A stretch of DNA of 64,000 nt from Paraburkholderia kirstenboschensis (GTDB lineage: Bacteria > Pseudomonadota > Gammaproteobacteria > Burkholderiales > Burkholderiaceae). The stretch covers positions 62,001 to 126,000 of the forward strand of contig NZ_CAJHCR010000018.1 in the NCBI RefSeq assembly GCF_904848585.1, given 5' to 3'. Below are positions 7,177-16,126 of the stretch, in pieces. Under the pieces are notes generated by a model. It searched no databases. It saw only the letters and a list, made by a program, of their open reading frames with translations, and was not told the DNA's origin. Made by a program: the position numbers and the translations under genes. Each line of letters begins with the position of its first letter. Position 1 is the first letter of the stretch.

Positions 7177-9525
7177 ATGAAAGATCGCACACTTATCTCC
7201 CACGCTGCGCTGCTACTACTTGCGCAAAGCATAGCCGGTCATGTCTGTGCCGCGCCGAGCGACAGCTCGGTAGGGGGGCTCGTCACCGATAGTCTCGGCA
7301 AGCCGGTCGCAAGCGCCAGTGTGACCCTTCAAACCGCGACCGGCGCCTCGGCCGGAGAGACAAACACCGATGCAACCGGGCAATTCTCAGTGCCCAACAT
7401 CGTGCCCGGAACCTATGCGGTGGTGGTCACCGCAGCGGGCTTCGCGAGTGGCAGCAGCGTTGCCACTACCCGCGCCGGAACGGCAAGTTCCGTTACGGTC
7501 GCGCTCGCCAAGAGCGACGCGATTGACGTCCGCGTGAACGCCCAGCGTCTGGACCAGGCGCGCAACGGACTGTCGCCGGAAACCGGCAGCAGCGTGTACC
7601 GGATCACCGCGGCGGACATCAACAACATGCCGCAAGGCGAGTCGACGCCGTTCAACCAGGTCCTGCTGCACGCCCCCGGCGTCGCGCAGGATTCGTACGG
7701 TATGGTCCACGTGCGCGGCGAACACGCCAACCTTCAATATCGGATCAACGGCATCATGATTCCGGAGCCGATCTCTGGCTTCGGCCAGTCATTCGATACC
7801 CGCATCATCGACCAGATGGACCTGCTCACCGGCGCGCTTCCCGCGCAATACGGGTGGCGCACGGCCGGCATCGTCGACATCAAGACCAAATCGGGCGAGA
7901 CCGGCGACGGCGGAACGATAGGCGTATACGGCGGCAGCCATGGCACCGCGCAGACAAGCGGCGACGTGTACGGCACCAGGGGCGCGCTGAGCTATTACTT
8001 TAGCGGGTCGGCGGGCGTCAACGATCTCGGCATCGAAGCGCCGACGTCGAACGGTTCGCCGCTGCACGATCATACCCGGCAAGGCAACGCGTTCGGCTAC
8101 ATGTCGTACCTGATCAATCCGCTTACGCGGGTCAGCGTCGCGTTCGGCACCGCGAGCAACCAGTTCCAGATCCCGAATACACCGGGTCAGCCGACCCAGT
8201 TCACGCTCAATGGCCAGCCCAGTTTCGATTCGGCTGCGCTCAACGAAACCCAGAGCGAGCTCAATAACTTCGCGACAGTCGCGTTGCAGGGGACGAACGG
8301 CGACAAGCTCGACTATCAGGTCGCGTACTTCACGCGCTATACGCGCACGCAGTTCAACCCCGACCCGATTGGCGACCTGCTCTTTAACGGCGTCGCCTCG
8401 CAAGACTTCCGCAGCAATTGGGCCAATGGACTGCAGGGCGATACCACCTACCGGCTGAACAGTTCGCACACGCTGCGCGCCGGCGTGTATTTCGAACAGG
8501 ACCGCGCGGTCGCCAGCGACAGTGTCTCGGTGTTCCCCACTGTCGATGGCGCACAGTCCTCCGACCAGCCGTTCACGGTCAACAGCGCGAGCACGACGAT
8601 CGGCCGGCTCTTCGGCGCCTATGTCCAAGACGAATGGAGGGTGAACGACAAGCTCATCATCAATTACGGGGTGCGATACGACAAAATGAACGAAATTGTC
8701 GACGCCAGCCAGTTGAGCCCGCGCATCGGCGCCATCTACAAGGCAACGCCGAGCACCACGCTGCATGCGGGCTACGCCCGGTACTTCACGCCGCCCCCGC
8801 TCGAATTGATCGCGCCGACCACGGTTGCGCAGTTCAACAACACGACGAACCAGGCAGCGAGTCAGCAAAATTCGCCGGTGCGGCCCGAGCGCAGCCATTA
8901 CTTCGATGTCGGCGTAAGCCAGCGCGTCACCTCCGCCATCACGGTAGGCGTGGACGCATACTACAAGAAGGCAACCGATCTGCTCGACGAAGGACAGTTC
9001 GGCTCCGCCCTGATCAACACGCCGTACAATTACCAGACCGGCCACGACTACGGCGTTGAACTCACCGCCAACTACACCGACGAGCATTTTTCCGCATACG
9101 CGAACCTCGCGCTCAGCCGCGCAACCGGCGAAAACATCATCACGGGCCAGTTCAATTTCACGCCCGATGAACTTGCGTACATCGCCAACAATCCCGTCCA
9201 CCTCGATCACGACCAGTTGGTCACCGGTTCGGCGGGCATCGCCTACACGTTTGCACGCACGACCTACAGCGCGGATACCGTCTTCGGCAGCGGGCTGCGC
9301 AGCGGCTTTGCGAACACGGACCATGTGCCGTTCTACGTGGATGTCAACCTTGCAGTCATCCATCACTTCAACGCGCCCCTCATCGGCAACTTCGATGGCC
9401 GCGTGGTCGTGGTCAATCTGCTCAATCGCACCTACCAATTGCGCGACGGTTCAGGGATCGGCGTTGGCGCCGCGCAGTTCGGACCGATGCGCGCGTTCTA
9501 CGCAGGCATCACGAAATTCTTTTAA
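7177..9525 (+). CDS. TonB-dependent outer-membrane receptor
   Basis: A 782-residue protein. Residues 1-26 are a signal peptide ending VCAAPS. Residues 30-112 form a carboxypeptidase-regulatory-like (Ig-type) extension (VGGLVTDSLGKPVASASVTL, FSVPNIVPGTYAV). A plug domain runs from about 125 to 235 (NQVLLHAPGVAQDS, HVRGEHANLQYRING, DLLTGALPAQYGWRTAGIVDIKT). The rest is a 22-strand barrel that ends in a terminal Phe (GITKFF), as needed for assembly by the Bam complex. It imports a ligand across the outer membrane using TonB energy. It heads a four-gene operon with its own exbB, exbD and tonB. The Zur-like box suggests zinc, a zincophore or another metal chelate. The ligand itself cannot be read from the sequence. 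Confidence 0.9.
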   Translation: MKDRTLISHAALLLLAQSIAGHVCAAPSDSSVGGLVTDSLGKPVASASVTLQTATGASAGETNTDATGQFSVPNIVPGTYAVVVTAAGFASGSSVATTRAGTASSVTVALAKSDAIDVRVNAQRLDQARNGLSPETGSSVYRITAADINNMPQGESTPFNQVLLHAPGVAQDSYGMVHVRGEHANLQYRINGIMIPEPISGFGQSFDTRIIDQMDLLTGALPAQYGWRTAGIVDIKTKSGETGDGGTIGVYGGSHGTAQTSGDVYGTRGALSYYFSGSAGVNDLGIEAPTSNGSPLHDHTRQGNAFGYMSYLINPLTRVSVAFGTASNQFQIPNTPGQPTQFTLNGQPSFDSAALNETQSELNNFATVALQGTNGDKLDYQVAYFTRYTRTQFNPDPIGDLLFNGVASQDFRSNWANGLQGDTTYRLNSSHTLRAGVYFEQDRAVASDSVSVFPTVDGAQSSDQPFTVNSASTTIGRLFGAYVQDEWRVNDKLIINYGVRYDKMNEIVDASQLSPRIGAIYKATPSTTLHAGYARYFTPPPLELIAPTTVAQFNNTTNQAASQQNSPVRPERSHYFDVGVSQRVTSAITVGVDAYYKKATDLLDEGQFGSALINTPYNYQTGHDYGVELTANYTDEHFSAYANLALSRATGENIITGQFNFTPDELAYIANNPVHLDHDQLVTGSAGIAYTFARTTYSADTVFGSGLRSGFANTDHVPFYVDVNLAVIHHFNAPLIGNFDGRVVVVNLLNRTYQLRDGSGIGVGAAQFGPMRAFYAGITKFF

Positions 9526-9570
9526 CCCGCCCGCGCGGCGTACGCCGCGTGCGCAAGAGGTCACGACACC

Positions 9571-10257
9571 ATGAACGATCTTGCCGAACTGTTTCTCGCC
9601 GTACGCCTGGGCGGATGGGTGATCTACCCGTTAACCGTGCTCGCGGTGATCGGCCTGGCGATTATCCTCGACAAGACTTACTCGCTGCACCGGCTCGCGG
9701 CGATCCCGTCCTGCATTGACGACCTGATAGAAGCGCCCGTTGTCGATTTCGCGCAGACACGCGCGCAGATTGCCGCGCTGCCGGAGCGCCATGCGCTGCG
9801 CAGCTTCGCCGCGCCGATTCTGGAGGGCGGCAACGCGCCGATCTGGTGGATCGAGTCTCGTGCCGAGACCGCCGCGCAGCATATCGAGCGCGCGCTGAAC
9901 CGGGGGCTGTGGCTGCTCGAAACCATAGTCACAGCCGCGCCTCTGCTTGGACTGCTTGGAACGATCATCGGCATGATGCACTCGTTTCGGCTGATCGGCG
10001 GACAGGGCGTCGTGAACCCGACCGGCGTGACGGGCGGCGTCGCGCAGGCGCTGATCGCGACTGCGATCGGACTGCTGATCGCTCTCGTCGTGCTCTTCGC
10101 GTTCAATTATTTTTCGCGGCGGGTGGGCGAGCTGCTCGATCACTTCGAGCGGGTCGGCACACGGCTGATCGGTCAGCTCCGGCTCGACCGGGAACACGCG
10201 GAAGGAGCGGCGCAGTTGCGGTTCGCCCGTGAGCATGCGGAAGGGCAGCGCACGTGA
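9571..10257 (+). CDS. exbB: ExbB/TolQ/MotA-family proton channel subunit
   Basis: A 228-residue inner-membrane protein with three membrane segments (about 13-33, 112-135 and 157-180). The conserved helix 2 reads TAAPLLGLLGTIIGMMHSF, and helix 3 begins GGVAQALIATAIGLLIAL. These are the ExbB/TolQ pore signatures. It energises the TonB partner with ExbD using the proton gradient. AGAGG lies upstream of the ATG. The C-terminus contains a near-repeat (RLDREHAEGAAQLRFAREHAEG). The stop overlaps the GTG of exbD. Confidence 0.9.
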   Translation: MNDLAELFLAVRLGGWVIYPLTVLAVIGLAIILDKTYSLHRLAAIPSCIDDLIEAPVVDFAQTRAQIAALPERHALRSFAAPILEGGNAPIWWIESRAETAAQHIERALNRGLWLLETIVTAAPLLGLLGTIIGMMHSFRLIGGQGVVNPTGVTGGVAQALIATAIGLLIALVVLFAFNYFSRRVGELLDHFERVGTRLIGQLRLDREHAEGAAQLRFAREHAEGQRT

Positions 10258-10652
10258 AACTGAAACGCTCAAGACAGGCACGGCGCGGGAAGATCGAAAT
10301 CATCCCGATGATCGACGTGATGTTCTTCTTGCTGGCCACGTTCATGCTCGCATCGCTTTCGATGCAGCGGCTCGATTCGATGAAAATCGACTTGCCGGTC
10401 GGCCAGGCGCAGCAGCTCAGTCTGGATACGCCACTCACCCTCACCGTCACGCGCGCCAATGCCATCTTCGTCAACCGCCAGGCGGTGCCGCTCGCGGCGC
10501 TGGCGGGTGCGCTGCGGCCGCTGCTGAAACCGGACGGCAATCTGGTGGTTGCGGCCGATGACGCCGCATCGCACGGCGTAGTCGTCAAAGCGATGCTCGA
10601 AGCGCGAAAAGCTGGCGCCCAGCATTTCCTGATCGCCGTTCACCATGAGTAA
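10254..10652 (+). CDS. exbD: ExbD/TolR-family protein
   Basis: A 132-residue protein with a short basic cytoplasmic start, then IEIIPMIDVMFFLLATFML, the ExbD/TolR transmembrane helix with the proton-carrying Asp in PMIDV (near residue 22), and a periplasmic domain ending QHFLIAVHHE. The start is the GTG at 10254, overlapping the exbB stop as GTGA, so the two are translationally coupled. It works with ExbB and the TonB-like protein encoded next. Confidence 0.9.
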   Translation: MKLKRSRQARRGKIEIIPMIDVMFFLLATFMLASLSMQRLDSMKIDLPVGQAQQLSLDTPLTLTVTRANAIFVNRQAVPLAALAGALRPLLKPDGNLVVAADDAASHGVVVKAMLEARKAGAQHFLIAVHHE

Positions 10653-11418
10653 CGACGGCCGCCGCCTCAACACGGCCTGGCTCGACGAACCGAAAACACG
10701 CATCGCGGTTGTAGCGGTCATCGGGCTCGGGTTGTGGTGCGCAACGCTCTTGCTCGTGGGTGGACTGCTTGCCACGCCGGAGATCAAGCTGCCGTTGCCC
10801 GCACATCTCGACGCGCAGCTCCTTGAAATCGAGCCGCCCCCGCGCGCAGGCGCACCCGCGCAGGCTGCGCCGACGCACCCGATACCGCCCGTGAACGTCG
10901 CGCGTGCAGCACCGCAGCCGGTGCATCACGCGCGCCCCGTACACGAAGAACCGGCCCCGCAACATGCCGCGCCTGCGCCGGCTGCAGGGCCACCGGCTGC
11001 ACCTGCGCCAACTGCCACACCCTCGCCCGTTGCAGCACCCTCCGCCGCGCCATCGCCCGCGCCTTCCGCGCCACTGGCATCGGCCACTCCACCGGCCAGC
11101 ACAGCCAATCACTCGCCAGGCGCGACCGACCCCGCCGCCAACGGCAGTGCTCATACCGCCGCGCGCGCGATCGCGCAGCCACTGCCGGAAATCCCGGACG
11201 ACTTGCGTGAAGCCGCGTATCACGCGATTGCGCTTGCGCGCTTCACGATTCACCCCAACGGTTCCGTCGACGTCGAACTCGTACAGCCGACGCAACAGCC
11301 GCGTCTGAATCAGTTGTTGCTCGCCTCGCTGCACAACTGGCGTTTCTTCCCCGCCATCGAGAACGGCAAGCCTGTCGAGAGCCATCAGGACGTTCGCGTC
11401 CACCTTGTGGTCCAGTAG
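10645..11418 (+). CDS. tonB: TonB-family energy transducer
   Basis: A 257-residue protein with one N-terminal membrane anchor (about 18-42), a long Pro/Ala-rich periplasmic spacer (about 50-165) and a TonB-type C-terminal domain (about 175-257: ARFTIHPNGSVDVELVQPT, LNQLLLASLHNWRFFPA, HLVVQ). This is the transducer that couples ExbB/ExbD to the receptor TonB box. The start overlaps the end of exbD by eight bases. A dedicated transducer next to the receptor suggests the receptor uses this copy rather than the housekeeping TonB. Confidence 0.88.
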   Translation: MSNDGRRLNTAWLDEPKTRIAVVAVIGLGLWCATLLLVGGLLATPEIKLPLPAHLDAQLLEIEPPPRAGAPAQAAPTHPIPPVNVARAAPQPVHHARPVHEEPAPQHAAPAPAAGPPAAPAPTATPSPVAAPSAAPSPAPSAPLASATPPASTANHSPGATDPAANGSAHTAARAIAQPLPEIPDDLREAAYHAIALARFTIHPNGSVDVELVQPTQQPRLNQLLLASLHNWRFFPAIENGKPVESHQDVRVHLVVQ

Positions 11419-11690
11419 CGTATGCACCGGCCGGGCCTTGGTGCGTCAGCGATGCGCGTGCGGCGGTGTTAGATGAGCGGGCACCCGGGTCGCCAGCACG
11501 ACACTCGGCCGCCTGCGTCGGGTTGCAATGCTGCCAGTGTCGTTTAGACAGGAGTGTCCCAACGGCTTGGCCGGAAAGGTGATTTTTTCTGGGCGGTAAG
11601 CCCCGGCATCAACTGAACGCCCCGTTGACACTGGAGGCAAGATCGCCGTCCTTGGACGGCTCATGACACGCTGCTTTCATTGGCTCATAG
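11419..11690. other. intergenic stretch with no recognisable gene
   Basis: About 270 bp between the tonB stop and the decayed chemoreceptor. Short frames occur on both strands, but none has family signatures or a convincing ribosome site. No U-tract terminator was seen after tonB. Confidence 0.5.
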
Positions 11691-12600
11691 ACTGCCAAGA
11701 GGACGCGTACACAACCGACTTTGAATGGGCTTCGAAGTCCTCCCTCAGCTTGATCTCTTCGCTGCCTCGGCGGAGCAGTGCGCGACCACCCTGACCTCCC
11801 GGCCACCGCTGCAAAGCCGCGTCCTTGCGTCCTTGAGTACCCGCTCGCGCCGGCGCGTTGCCCGTGGCGATTTCATGGCTCACGCTGCCCGTGTCGCCAG
11901 CACGCAGGTCAGCGCGCCGCAACAAATCGCCATACCGGATCGCGTCGGCGAATTCGATTAGCCCGCAAGGATCGGCGCCGAGCGACTGGACGATATTGCG
12001 CACGACGACGAACGGGACGCGACACCGATCGCACAAGCCACCAAGGTCGACCCGACCATCATCAACCGGAAATCGGTACTGACCTGGCGAGCCTCTGCGC
12101 CGCCCTGCCGGTTTAGCGTTTCCCGAAAATCGATTAGTTGATTGATTGCCGCGAGCCACTCGATGAATGCAGGCCGCGCATTTTCCATGCAATACCTTGC
12201 GTGCCCCGTCCCTATCACCCGCCGTTTGCCGCGCGATCACCTCCTCGATGAGCGGCGAGGCCTTGCTGCGCGCATCGACAATACGCGCATAGATCGCGCG
12301 TTCAGTCGCTGTGATGTCGTTGTGTTGAGCATGAATCGCCGCCAGCGGTTTCTCCGAGTCCTCGTAATCCGAAGCCAGTTGCTGAATATGTGCAACGACG
12401 GACGGAAGCTCATTGCGCGATACGATTGTGACGTCGCGCACGGCGATCGGCGTCGAGCCGTGCCCGTTGCGAAGATGCCGACGCCTGACAACGGGCAATA
12501 CGGAACCATGAAAAGCATGCGTAATGCGCTGCCTCTTTAGTCGCCACTCCGCGGCATGATTAGCGAGTTGGGTCAAAAATACGCCATTGAACCTCAACAT
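11691..12600 (-). pseudogene. methyl-accepting chemotaxis protein, decayed paralogue
   Basis: Minus-strand fragments match the intact chemoreceptor at 52702-54363 in order: AVRDVTIVSRNELPSVVAHI and the four-helix sensor; ARPAFIEWLAAINQLIDFRE in a second frame; VVRNIVQSLGAD and the HAMP piece FADAIRYGDL; then a jump to a piece of the signalling domain (GREVRVVAHCSAEAAK). At least two frameshifts and a large deletion of the signalling hairpin make it non-functional. The N-terminal membrane segment is also scrambled. It is a relic of a duplicated receptor gene. Confidence 0.85.
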
Positions 12601-12715
12601 CAACTCAGTCGAGAGTTATTGCCTGGGCCGCGAAAACGAGGGGGGACGCGCGTCAGACGCCCTTACTGCCGCGCAGAACCCGTCCGTCGACTTATCTCGC
12701 TTCGGCCGCTTCGTT

Positions 12716-14149
12716 TCACCGCCCAAGCGCTGCGATTACCCCTTCCGCATAAGCCGGGTCGGCCTGACGGAAATGCTCGATCTGACGCGCAACAATCGTC
12801 AGCGGCACGCCGTTGATGTGGCGCGCGATGTTGCCGAACAGCCGCGCGCGTTGCGCCACATCGAACAGACGGAACAGCGCACCCGGCTGGCTGTAGTAGT
12901 CATCGTCGTCGCGATGATCGTAGCGACCCACCGCGCCAGCTGCGAGCGGCGGCTCGGCCGCATTGCGGTATTGTGCGAAGTCGCCGAACGAGTTCGGCTC
13001 GTAGTTCACGTTGCCGCCGAGATTGCCGTCCGTGCGCATCGCGCCGTCACGATGGAACGAATGCTGGAACGGGCAGCGCGACGCGTTCACAGGAATCTGA
13101 TGATGATTCACACCAAGCCGATAGCGCTGGGTGTCGCCATACGAGAAAAGACGCCCTTGCAACAGCCGGTCCGGCGAGAAGCCGATGCCCGGCACCACGT
13201 TAGCCGGCGTGAACGCCGCCTGTTCGACGTCCGCGAAATAGTTGGCCGCGTTGCGGTTCAGCTCGATCGTGCCGACGTCGATCAACGGATAGTCTTTCTG
13301 CGTCCACACCTTCGTGATGTCGAACGGATTGAAGCGATACGCCGCGGCTTCCGCCTCCGGCATTACCTGAATCGCGAAGCGCCATTTCGGGAATTTGCCC
13401 GCGTCGATGTTGCCGATCAGATCCCGTTGCGCGCTTTCACGGTCCTGCGCGACCACTTGCGCCGCTTCGGCATCGGTAAAGTTTTCGATGCTCTGCATCG
13501 ACTTGAAGTGGAACTTCACCCAAAAGCGCTCGTTGTTCGCGTTGATGAACGAGTACGTGTGCGAACCGAAGCCGTGCATCTGACGGAAGTTCTGCGGAAT
13601 ACCACGGTCGCTCATCAGGATCGTCACCTGATGCAGCGACTCCGGATGACGCGACCAGAAATCCCACGCGGCAACGTTACTGCGCAGGTTGGTGTACGGG
13701 TCACGCTTTTGCGTGTGGATGAAGTCCGGAAACTTCAGCGGATCGCGGATGAAAAACACCGGCGTGTTGTTGCCCACCACGTCCCAGTTGCCTTCTTCTG
13801 TGTAGAACTTGATCGAGAAGCCGCGCACGTCGCGTTCCGCGTCGGCCGCGCCGCGTTCGCCGGCCACCGTCGAAAAACGCATGAAGAGCGGTGTTTCCTT
13901 GCCGACTTCGGCGAACACTTTGGCCTTGGTGTAGCGCGAGATATCGTGGGTCACCTTCAGCGTGCCGAACGCGCCCGAGCCTTTAGCATGAACGCGGCGC
14001 TCGGGAATCACTTCGCGATCGAAGTGAGCGAGTTTTTCGAGCAGCCATACGTCTTGCAGGACAACCGGGCCGCGCACGCCGGCCGTCATCGAATTCTGGT
14101 TGTCGGCGACGGGGGCGCCAGCAGCGCTCGTAAGAGTACGATCTGACAT
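12716..14149 (-). CDS. monofunctional haem catalase
   Basis: A 477-residue small-subunit catalase, the normal length for clade 3 enzymes. It disproportionates hydrogen peroxide. The catalytic His is in ERRVHAKGSGA (residue 54), the distal Asn in VVGNNTPVFF (residue 127), and the proximal haem-ligand Tyr in RLFSYGDTQRYRLG (near 337). NADPH-binding type residues are likely but not certain. GAGGA precedes the ATG at a good distance. No OxyR-type site could be defined confidently in the 330 bp upstream. The gene is transcribed alone. Confidence 0.93.
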   Translation of the reverse strand: MSDRTLTSAAGAPVADNQNSMTAGVRGPVVLQDVWLLEKLAHFDREVIPERRVHAKGSGAFGTLKVTHDISRYTKAKVFAEVGKETPLFMRFSTVAGERGAADAERDVRGFSIKFYTEEGNWDVVGNNTPVFFIRDPLKFPDFIHTQKRDPYTNLRSNVAAWDFWSRHPESLHQVTILMSDRGIPQNFRQMHGFGSHTYSFINANNERFWVKFHFKSMQSIENFTDAEAAQVVAQDRESAQRDLIGNIDAGKFPKWRFAIQVMPEAEAAAYRFNPFDITKVWTQKDYPLIDVGTIELNRNAANYFADVEQAAFTPANVVPGIGFSPDRLLQGRLFSYGDTQRYRLGVNHHQIPVNASRCPFQHSFHRDGAMRTDGNLGGNVNYEPNSFGDFAQYRNAAEPPLAAGAVGRYDHRDDDDYYSQPGALFRLFDVAQRARLFGNIARHINGVPLTIVARQIEHFRQADPAYAEGVIAALGR

Positions 14150-14482
14150 GCTTAGGTCCTCAAAGGGTAGTTTCGGGCGGGTTTGGAAAGTGGCTCGCGA
14201 CCAACATTAGATAGGACAAGAAATTATGACAATTGCTACTCCCGATAGAGGATTCGTCCATATACAGGGAAGTTCAATCTTTAAGCAGCAGAAAAAATCT
14301 CGCAAGAATCCTAACAGTATCCACGCGCGTAGTTCCCACCGCCATCAACGCCCCGTCCGCCCGCTTCGGCTTGGGCGCGCTCGAGGACAACACAATCAGC
14401 GCAGCTAACCGTGACGAATTCCCCCGAACACACAGAGGTTCAAGTGCGCGAGCGGGATCGAATGACGCTCACTTGACGGCCA
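14150..14482. other. intergenic region upstream of catalase
   Basis: About 330 bp that must hold the catalase promoter on the minus strand; the part nearest the gene (14190-14310) is AT-rich. A plus-strand frame (AINAPSARFGLGALEDN) is open but has no recognisable relatives. No gene or RNA is annotated. Confidence 0.45.
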
Positions 14483-15295
14483 TCATGCGGACGGCTTGGC
14501 TCGCGCAACGGCGTGCGACGACGTGATGGCTCCGGTCCCCCGACTTTCAACCAACGCACACGTACGCTGCGAGATTCGCGCCGCTGCCTCCCGGACCGAT
14601 TCGACAAGACGGTCCAGATTGGCAAATTCGAGTCGCTGGGTCGGCACGATTACCGCAAGCGAACCGACTGCTTCACCGGAGTCGTCCGTAAATAGCGGCG
14701 ACGCCAGTGCAGAAACGCTGCTTTCCAGTTCGCCCCTCGACAGATAAAAACCGGCACGCCGGATTTTGAGCAGCGACGCGCGAAACTCGTCGAGTGTCGC
14801 CCCAAGGCCGCTCTGCGCGATCTCGTGAGCATACTGATCGAACAGGACCGCGAGCTTGGCCTTCGGAAAGGTGGACAGGATCGCTTTTGGAGCGGCGCCG
14901 AGAAACAGGGGGCGAGGACGGCCCCGGCCGTACCGGAGGTCAAGCGCCGCGCCGTGAGTCTCACGATGCGTGTCCACGAGTTCGTTACCGTACCACCGCG
15001 ACATCACCACATCGAAGCCGGAGTGTTCACTCAACTCACGCATGATCGGCTGCCCGACCGCAAGCAGCGGATCCGACATGCGCAGGTGGTAGTCAAGCTT
15101 GATGATGCGAGGGCCGAGACCATAGTCTCCTCCTGCAAACCGGATGAGCAACCCAGCATCCAGGAGCTCGCGTACATAGCGATAAGCCGTTGGGGCTGAG
15201 CAATCGAGTTCGGCGGCAACGTCTTCGACGGACAAGAACGGCTTCGCCTCCGAAAACAGCTCAAGTATGGATAAAAGTCTCGTAATGCTCGACAT
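14483..15295 (-). CDS. IclR-family transcriptional regulator
   Basis: A 270-residue regulator with an N-terminal winged helix-turn-helix (LSVEDVAAELDCSAPTAYRYVRELLDAGLL, about 20-50) and a C-terminal IclR effector domain (PIMRELSEHSGFDVVMSRW through SLAVIVPTQRLE). These proteins sense aromatic or short organic acids and control neighbouring catabolic genes. The gene lies beside, and diverges from, the FAH/hydroxylase operon, with the VOC gene between them on the same strand. It is the likely local regulator. Confidence 0.88.
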   Translation of the reverse strand: MSSITRLLSILELFSEAKPFLSVEDVAAELDCSAPTAYRYVRELLDAGLLIRFAGGDYGLGPRIIKLDYHLRMSDPLLAVGQPIMRELSEHSGFDVVMSRWYGNELVDTHRETHGAALDLRYGRGRPRPLFLGAAPKAILSTFPKAKLAVLFDQYAHEIAQSGLGATLDEFRASLLKIRRAGFYLSRGELESSVSALASPLFTDDSGEAVGSLAVIVPTQRLEFANLDRLVESVREAAARISQRTCALVESRGTGAITSSHAVARAKPSA

Positions 15296-15413
15296 CTATT
15301 GCGCTGCGCCTCCTCGTGTGTGAACGGAATTATATCCACTGGCAAGATCACCATTGACGCCTTCGACGACCACCGCGCGGAAACAGTCGCACGCGAACCA
15401 CGCAGCGCCACGC

Positions 15414-15980
15414 TTATGCAAGCCCCATGCGCTCGGCCATTTCGGTTTGCCAGACACTTCGCGGCCTGAATCCCGATAGCGTTCTTGCGTGGCGTTCGAC
15501 AGCCGCCATCAGCGCAGCATCGGGCAAGCCGAAGTCCACCGGCACCCGCATCGGCTGGTCGACGTACCACGGCGTGTCGATGTAGAGCTCGAGGCGGTTG
15601 CCCTCCGGATCGCGGGCATAGATCGAGACCGAATTGCCGTGGGTGACGGGATTGATTTCCTGCAGGCCTTCTTCAATGAACTGCCGATGAAACCGCCTCA
15701 ACGTGGCAAGGCTGTCAGCTGTGAACGAAATCTGGTTGATCGGGTTGAACGCCAAGTGCTCGGGGCGGCCGCTCGCGAGCACGATCTGGTGATGCACCGC
15801 GGGATCGCGGCTCAAGAATACCAACTGCACAGCACCGTGCGGCGTCTGCAGCGAACCCCGATCCGTCACGGTGAATTCCATCACCCGCGTATAAAAGTCC
15901 TCCACGCGCGCCATGTCGCTTACATAGAAGCCCATGTGACTGAGGGACAGCCCTGCCCTCACTTTCTTCATAACGTTCAT
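15414..15980 (-). CDS. VOC-superfamily (glyoxalase/extradiol dioxygenase-like) protein
   Basis: A 188-residue protein with one vicinal-oxygen-chelate module pair. The first metal His is in LSLSHMGFYVSD (near residue 15) and the terminal Glu is in RDPEGNRLELYIDTPW. The central position, often His in extradiol dioxygenases, reads INQISFTAD, so the ligand may be Gln or the enzyme may not be a ring-cleavage type. The ATG at 15980 has GGAG six bases upstream; the frame to 16019 is not needed. Its place between an IclR regulator and the FAH/hydroxylase operon suggests ring cleavage or isomerisation in the same pathway. Confidence 0.8.
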   Translation of the reverse strand: MNVMKKVRAGLSLSHMGFYVSDMARVEDFYTRVMEFTVTDRGSLQTPHGAVQLVFLSRDPAVHHQIVLASGRPEHLAFNPINQISFTADSLATLRRFHRQFIEEGLQEINPVTHGNSVSIYARDPEGNRLELYIDTPWYVDQPMRVPVDFGLPDAALMAAVERHARTLSGFRPRSVWQTEMAERMGLA

Positions 15981-16046
15981 GCTTGTCTCCAAGTAGTGAT
16001 AAACCCTAACAAAAAACACGTTGTGGCATTCGATAAATTTAGTTTA

Positions 16047-16063
16047 TTCTCACCATAAGAGAA
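16047..16063. promoter_or_regulatory. candidate IclR operator in divergent promoter
   Basis: A short dyad TTCTC-N7-GAGAA lies in the 146-bp AT-rich space between the VOC gene and the FAH gene. IclR regulators bind comparable short inverted repeats in divergent control regions. The arms are only five bases, so this is tentative. Confidence 0.35.
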
Positions 16064-16126
16064 ATGCACGGTTTTTTTACGAATCGAGGCGTTGATCCTA
16101 TCGACTTTTATCTATCCGGAGCATCA

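Noticed and set aside
7789..9438. 549-codon minus-strand frame opposite the TonB receptor
   Set aside because: Antisense shadow with Val/Arg-rich composition and no ribosome site or domain signature.
12587..14146. 519-codon plus-strand frame opposite catalase
   Set aside because: Antisense to an unmistakable catalase; composition typical of a reverse-complement frame.
14190..14320. Possible OxyR site ahead of catalase
   Set aside because: ATAG and CTAT words occur but not in the spaced four-fold pattern that OxyR needs.
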